This document shows positions 6,511-9,569 of a DNA stretch of 9,569 nt, one piece after another. The notes under the pieces are model-generated. The model did no database searches and had not been told where the DNA came from. It was given only the letters and a program-made list of their open reading frames with translations. Within the stretch, counting starts at the first letter, position 1. The number at the start of each line of letters is the position of its first letter. Position numbers and translations under genes: made by a program. The DNA is from Flectobacillus sp. (GTDB lineage Bacteria > Bacteroidota > Bacteroidia > Cytophagales > Spirosomataceae): contig JARXAV010000106.1 of assembly GCA_029865665.1 (NCBI GenBank), positions 1-9,569 on the forward strand, given 5' to 3'.

Positions 6511-7941
6511 TTAATATAAAACCCAAGTATCTTTAGAACCTCCTCCTTGAGATGAGTTAACCACAAGCGAGCCTTTGCGTAACGCCACTCGTGTTAAACC
6601 TCCAGGAATTACTTGTACCCCATTTCCATAAAGAACATAAGGACGTAAATCCACGTGACGACCCTCTGCGTGATCATCCACTAAAGACGGGACACGAGAA
6701 AGCGAAATAGTAGGCTGTGCGATATAATTACGAGGGTTATCTTTTATTTTCTGTTTAAATAACTCCTGCTCTTCCTTCGTTGATTTCGGCCCAATTAACA
6801 TCCCATAGCCACCCGCCGCATTGGCTTCTTTTACGACCAGTTTTTCAATATTTTCCAACACATAAGCACAATCTTCATCCTCTCCACAAATGTACGTATC
6901 TACATTTGGCAAAATAGCCTCTTCACCTAGGTAATATTTGATAATTCTAGGCACATAAGCATAAATTACTTTATCGTCAGCAACACCAGTTCCTGGAGCA
7001 TTTGCTAAGGCTACACGCCCCGCTTTATACACCTCCATAATCCCTGGAATACCAATTAAGGAATCAGGATTAAATGCTTCTGGATCTAAGAAGGTATCAT
7101 CAATGCGTCGGTAAATTACATCGACAATTTGGAAGCCTTTGGTTGTACGCATTTTCACATAACCTCCATCGACCACTAAATCACGAGCATCTACTAATTC
7201 GACCCCCATTTGTTGAGCTAAATACGAATGTTCGAAGTAAGCAGAGTTATAAATACCTGGTGTCAAAACACATATTGTAGGGTTGGGTCTGCCTGCAATG
7301 TGTTGCAGCATTTCTAATAAACGAGTAGGGTAATCAGAAATAGGCTGAATACGGGTTTTAGCAACCACCTCTGGGAAAGTACGTTTTAACAATTCACGAT
7401 TCTCAAGCATATACGATACACCTGAAGGGCAGCGAAGGTTATCTTCTAATACCATAAATTGACCGTCATCGCCTCTAATTAAATCTGTACCCGTAATGTG
7501 AATCCAAATGCCTTTAGGAGGGGTTACTCCTTTCATTGGATGTAAAAAGTCCTTTGATGTTTCAATTAAATCACGAGGAACAATCCCATCATTTAGAATT
7601 TTTTGCTCGTTATAAATGTCTTGCAAAAAGAGATTCAGAGCCGTAATCCGTTGGACTAAGCCTTTTTCCAGATGCTCCCAATCCTCCGCAGATAAAACTC
7701 TTGGGATAATATCAACAGGCATAATACGTTCAGTACCTTCATTTTCAGAATAGACATTAAAGGTAATACCCATGGCCATTAAGGCACGTTCTGCGGCATG
7801 ATGACGACGTACAAATTCATCAACCCCCATCTGCTCTACACGCTCTTTAAACGCCTCATATCCACTTCGAACATTCCCTTCGGCATCGAACATTTCATCA
7901 TAAAACCCGTCGGTTTTGTAGTTTTCAAAGCTAAAATTCAT
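6511..7941 (-). CDS. Circularly permuted ATP-grasp family protein
   Basis: This 476-residue protein belongs to the circularly permuted ATP-grasp type 2 family (formerly DUF404/DUF407), predicted ATP-dependent carboxylate-amine ligases that form amide or peptide bonds. It is full length for the family. The start is at 7941 ([19 protein letters not shown]). [13 protein letters not shown] (144-156) leads into [15 protein letters not shown] (163-177), where Glu166, Asp167 and Asn168 are expected metal/ATP ligands. A second ATP-contact loop is [13 protein letters not shown] (369-381). DLRPYVL (431-437) and GGLTRVA (447-453) near the C-terminus complete the permuted grasp fold. Homologues are usually followed by an alpha-E (DUF403) gene and often a transglutaminase-like or NTN-hydrolase gene; none is beside it here. 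It is therefore transcribed alone, ending in the terminator at 6335-6372. The substrate is unknown. Confidence 0.9.
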   Translation of the reverse strand: MNFSFENYKTDGFYDEMFDAEGNVRSGYEAFKERVEQMGVDEFVRRHHAAERALMAMGITFNVYSENEGTERIMPVDIIPRVLSAEDWEHLEKGLVQRITALNLFLQDIYNEQKILNDGIVPRDLIETSKDFLHPMKGVTPPKGIWIHITGTDLIRGDDGQFMVLEDNLRCPSGVSYMLENRELLKRTFPEVVAKTRIQPISDYPTRLLEMLQHIAGRPNPTICVLTPGIYNSAYFEHSYLAQQMGVELVDARDLVVDGGYVKMRTTKGFQIVDVIYRRIDDTFLDPEAFNPDSLIGIPGIMEVYKAGRVALANAPGTGVADDKVIYAYVPRIIKYYLGEEAILPNVDTYICGEDEDCAYVLENIEKLVVKEANAAGGYGMLIGPKSTKEEQELFKQKIKDNPRNYIAQPTISLSRVPSLVDDHAEGRHVDLRPYVLYGNGVQVIPGGLTRVALRKGSLVVNSSQGGGSKDTWVLY

Positions 7942-8053
7942 ACTCAGTTTTCTTTATATAACCTCATTGTCTTTCGTGGGGTTATGGGTCTTTGAATTAA
8001 ATTATTTATGAAGCGATGAATAAGGTTGGGCTTAAAGCTTAAACTTCAAATAC

Positions 8054-8070
8054 CTTATTCAAAGAATAAG
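8054..8070. repeat. Palindrome CTTATTC-AAA-GAATAAG, possible operator
   Basis: Two perfect 7-base arms (8054-8060, 8064-8070) flank a 3-base centre. A further GAATAAGG copy lies at 8018-8025 and pairs perfectly over 8 bases with CCTTATTC at 8053-8060. It is about 115 bases upstream of the ATP-grasp start and 250 upstream of the alkyltransferase start. The dyad shape suits a dimeric regulator site, but no regulator is known for it, and the AT content makes chance occurrence plausible. Confidence 0.35.
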
Positions 8071-8245
8071 TAATGCTACGTTAAGCGTTCTTGTATCTCT
8101 AAGATAATATTTTTTTGTTTCGATTCAAAATAATGTTCTCTTCCGAAAAAATGCTCAATTCAGCTATTTCTGTGGCTATTTAGCTTAATTACAAAGAATT
8201 ATCTAAATTTAAGCACTATCAAGTTTCTGAAAAATGAGTACTTAT

Positions 8246-8273
8246 ACTCAAAGTTCAAGTTTGAGTGTTTTTT
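8246..8273 (+). terminator. Terminator-like hairpin upstream of the alkyltransferase gene
   Basis: ACTCAAA (8246-8252) and TTTGAGT (8260-8266) form a perfect 7-bp stem with a 7-base loop, followed by G and six T residues (8268-8273). It has the form of a weak plus-strand intrinsic terminator, but the stem is AT-rich. No plus-strand gene lies upstream, so it would act either on the alkyltransferase leader (as an attenuator) or on an unseen transcript. Confidence 0.35.
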
Positions 8274-8318
8274 CATAAAAATGATGTAAATTAGAGAAAC
8301 AATCTAGTTAAAAGTATT

Positions 8319-8843
8319 ATGGTCTCCATTATCTCCGAATTTACCTCCTATCTATCCTCTCCACTTGGCGACCTTGAGGTTTCGGCCACAGAAGAGTATA
8401 TCTCTTCTATCCATTTTGTGGAATCAATAAAGCGACCCAGTCCACGAAAACTATCAACAGAGTACGTGCCTGATAGTATTCATGAATTAACATTTCAGCT
8501 AGAAGAATATTTTGCAGGAAAAAGAAAAACCTTTGATATTGCATTCAAGCAAGAAGGAACAGCTTTTCAACAACTGGTATGGAAGGAATTAGAGAATATA
8601 CCTTTTGGCAAAACCATTTCATATTTGGAACTATCCAGAAGAATTGGTAACGAAAAAGCAATTAGAGCAGTAGGAACGACCAACGGGTTAAACCAAATGA
8701 GCCTTATTGTACCCTGTCATAGAGTAATCGGTTCAAATGGTTCACTTGTTGGGTATGGCGGTGATTTATGGCGTAAAAAATGGTTACTGGCACACGAAGC
8801 AAAAGTGTCTGGCTCTTATCAAATGGAATTGTTTGGCAACTAA
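8319..8843 (+). CDS. ogt: Methylated-DNA--protein-cysteine S-methyltransferase (O6-alkylguanine-DNA alkyltransferase)
   Basis: This 174-residue suicide DNA-repair protein moves the alkyl group from O6-alkylguanine (or O4-alkylthymine) to its own cysteine. The active-site motif is VPCHRVIG (131-138) with acceptor Cys133. Supporting residues are Asn125 (eight residues before the Cys, as in human MGMT), Arg116 in AIRAVG (the arginine-finger position) and Glu160 in LLAHE. The DNA-binding helix-turn-helix is about 88-119 (VWKELENIPFGKTISYLELSRRIG). The N-terminal part (10-75) has the usual SPLG start and EEYFAGKR motif. The length fits the single-domain Ogt type, with no Ada N-terminal domain. ATG 8319 follows an A-rich stretch, and an in-frame TAG lies at 8292. 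The last residues, QMELFGN, resemble a sliding-clamp-binding motif. The stop overlaps the convergent AraC-family gene by 4 nt. The ogt symbol reflects family and size; strict orthology with E. coli ogt was not tested. Confidence 0.94.
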   Translation: MVSIISEFTSYLSSPLGDLEVSATEEYISSIHFVESIKRPSPRKLSTEYVPDSIHELTFQLEEYFAGKRKTFDIAFKQEGTAFQQLVWKELENIPFGKTISYLELSRRIGNEKAIRAVGTTNGLNQMSLIVPCHRVIGSNGSLVGYGGDLWRKKWLLAHEAKVSGSYQMELFGN

Positions 8844-9569
8844 ACTACGATGTCTAGTTCTTCCCCTCCAGAAGCAATACAGAGTTGCTTGTATTTGCCT
8901 GGGGTAACTCCTACGTATTTCTTGAAAATGATAAAGAAATAATTGGTACTACTGAAACCTGCCTTAAAACAAGCATCACTAATGTCATTGAGCGGATCAG
9001 CCAGTAGTTCTTTGGCAATTTTGATACGCTCTTGATTGATGTAATCAATGGGGGTAATTCCTAATTCTCGTTTGAACTGACGAAAAAAATTGGGTTTACT
9101 CATACAAGCCAAATCACACAATTTGTCAATATTCAATTTCTCAGTCGTATGTTCCTTTATATACTGCACGATAAACGCAAAACGATGGGTACTTGTATGT
9201 TTTTGATAGTTATCAATCAGCAATCCACGGGCTTGTGTTTGCATGAGTCGTATTAATAGTTCGTTGATGGTGTAATTCGCAAAAAGGTCTTTTGCTGCAT
9301 TACTTTCAGAAGAAACCTTCACTAAGCGGTCAATCGTATCGGTTACTTCTAATGAATTTTTTAGATGAAAGCTATCTAAATTTATTTTCCAAAGATCATT
9401 CTTTTCTACTTTCGCATACTTTTCATTCAATAGATTAATGGTTTCCTTTATTTTCTCACTCTTAATTGCCAACGCCATACATTGAGTTGGGTTTGAGAAA
9501 TCCGCTTCGGGAAAATCTATTTTCATGATTTCATTTTCTGGTACAATCACCGACTCTCCAGGCAAATAT
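8840..9569 (-). CDS. AraC-family transcriptional regulator, 5' end outside window
   Basis: About 242 residues of a DNA-binding regulator are visible, and the frame is still open at the right edge. The visible sequence begins YLPGESVIVPENE, part of an N-terminal sensing domain of the AraC_N type, so the true start lies beyond 9569; the TTG at 9565 is an internal Leu codon. The C-terminal AraC domain covers about visible residues 128-229. The first helix-turn-helix is near 145-169 (LCDLACMSKPNFFRQFKREL) and the second near 194-220 (ISDACFKAGFSSTNYFFIIFKK), ending in the signature VGVTPGKYK. The ligand and targets are unknown. It is convergent with the alkyltransferase gene, with a 4-nt overlap of coding ends (8840-8843), so it is not that gene's divergent regulator, although adjacency leaves a functional link open. 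The family call is secure. Confidence 0.92.
   Translation of the reverse strand, partial: YLPGESVIVPENEIMKIDFPEADFSNPTQCMALAIKSEKIKETINLLNEKYAKVEKNDLWKINLDSFHLKNSLEVTDTIDRLVKVSSESNAAKDLFANYTINELLIRLMQTQARGLLIDNYQKHTSTHRFAFIVQYIKEHTTEKLNIDKLCDLACMSKPNFFRQFKRELGITPIDYINQERIKIAKELLADPLNDISDACFKAGFSSTNYFFIIFKKYVGVTPGKYKQLCIASGGEELDIVV

Larger units (their letters stand above)
7942..8318. other. 377-bp divergent intergenic region
   Basis: This AT-rich gap separates the ATP-grasp gene (minus) from the alkyltransferase gene (plus) and must hold both promoters. I found no complete TTTG/TAnnTTTG pair on either strand. It contains three copies of GAATAAG(G): 8018-8025 (plus), 8053-8060 (inverted) and 8064-8070 (plus). 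It also has a terminator-like hairpin at 8246-8273 and a direct repeat GCTATTT (8163-8169, 8175-8181). No credible small ORF or known RNA was recognised. The length is generous for two simple promoters, so a small RNA or an operator cluster is possible but unproven. Confidence 0.6.

Noticed and set aside
7798..7995. 65-codon plus-strand ORF overlapping the ATP-grasp start
   Set aside because: Most of it is antisense to the conserved ATP-grasp N-terminus, and the short extension into the gap carries no signal.
9563..9565. TTG as the start of the AraC-family gene
   Set aside because: The preceding codon is Tyr in the same open frame and YLPGESVIVP is internal family sequence; the gene continues past the window.

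Overview
The window looks like a chromosomal segment of a Bacteroidota bacterium, probably a member of the Cytophagales or a relative. The signs are low-to-moderate GC, start codons preceded by A/T-rich sequence with no clear Shine-Dalgarno, two matches to the Bacteroidota -7 promoter element (TAnnTTTG), a large outer-membrane OmpA protein with TPR, PD40 and carboxypeptidase-regulatory-like domains, and an HtpG whose C-terminus has the Gly/Met-rich stretch I associate with this phylum. This placement rests on gene content and signals, not on a database search. No tRNA, rRNA, insertion sequence, CRISPR array or phage gene was seen.

Layout. (1) 1-912, plus strand: the 3' end of htpG (Hsp90), cut by the window edge, followed by a perfect 15-bp bidirectional terminator shared with the convergent neighbour. 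(2) 962-3229, minus: an OmpA-family protein with the domain order of PorE-type periplasmic/outer-membrane anchors of the type IX secretion and gliding apparatus. (3) 3380-6301, minus: a compact three-gene unit transcribed MOSC protein -> UbiA-like membrane protein -> EntS-like MFS exporter, with a 22-nt gap and a 4-nt ATGA overlap. Its probable promoter sits directly behind the terminator of the preceding gene. (4) 6511-7941, minus: a circularly permuted ATP-grasp protein, predicted to form amide or peptide bonds, without its usual alpha-E and transglutaminase partners beside it. (5) 7942-8318: a 377-bp AT-rich divergent intergenic region with a GAATAAG palindrome and a terminator-like hairpin. 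(6) 8319-8843, plus: an O6-alkylguanine-DNA alkyltransferase whose extreme C-terminus matches the sliding-clamp-binding pentapeptide pattern. (7) 8840-9569, minus: an AraC-family regulator running off the right edge and overlapping the alkyltransferase tail-to-tail by four bases.

Most genes are recognisable housekeeping or accessory families, and nothing proves a new system. The parts most worth a second look are the MOSC/UbiA-like/MFS operon, whose joint job is unknown, the solitary ATP-grasp gene, and the possible clamp-binding tail on the DNA repair protein.
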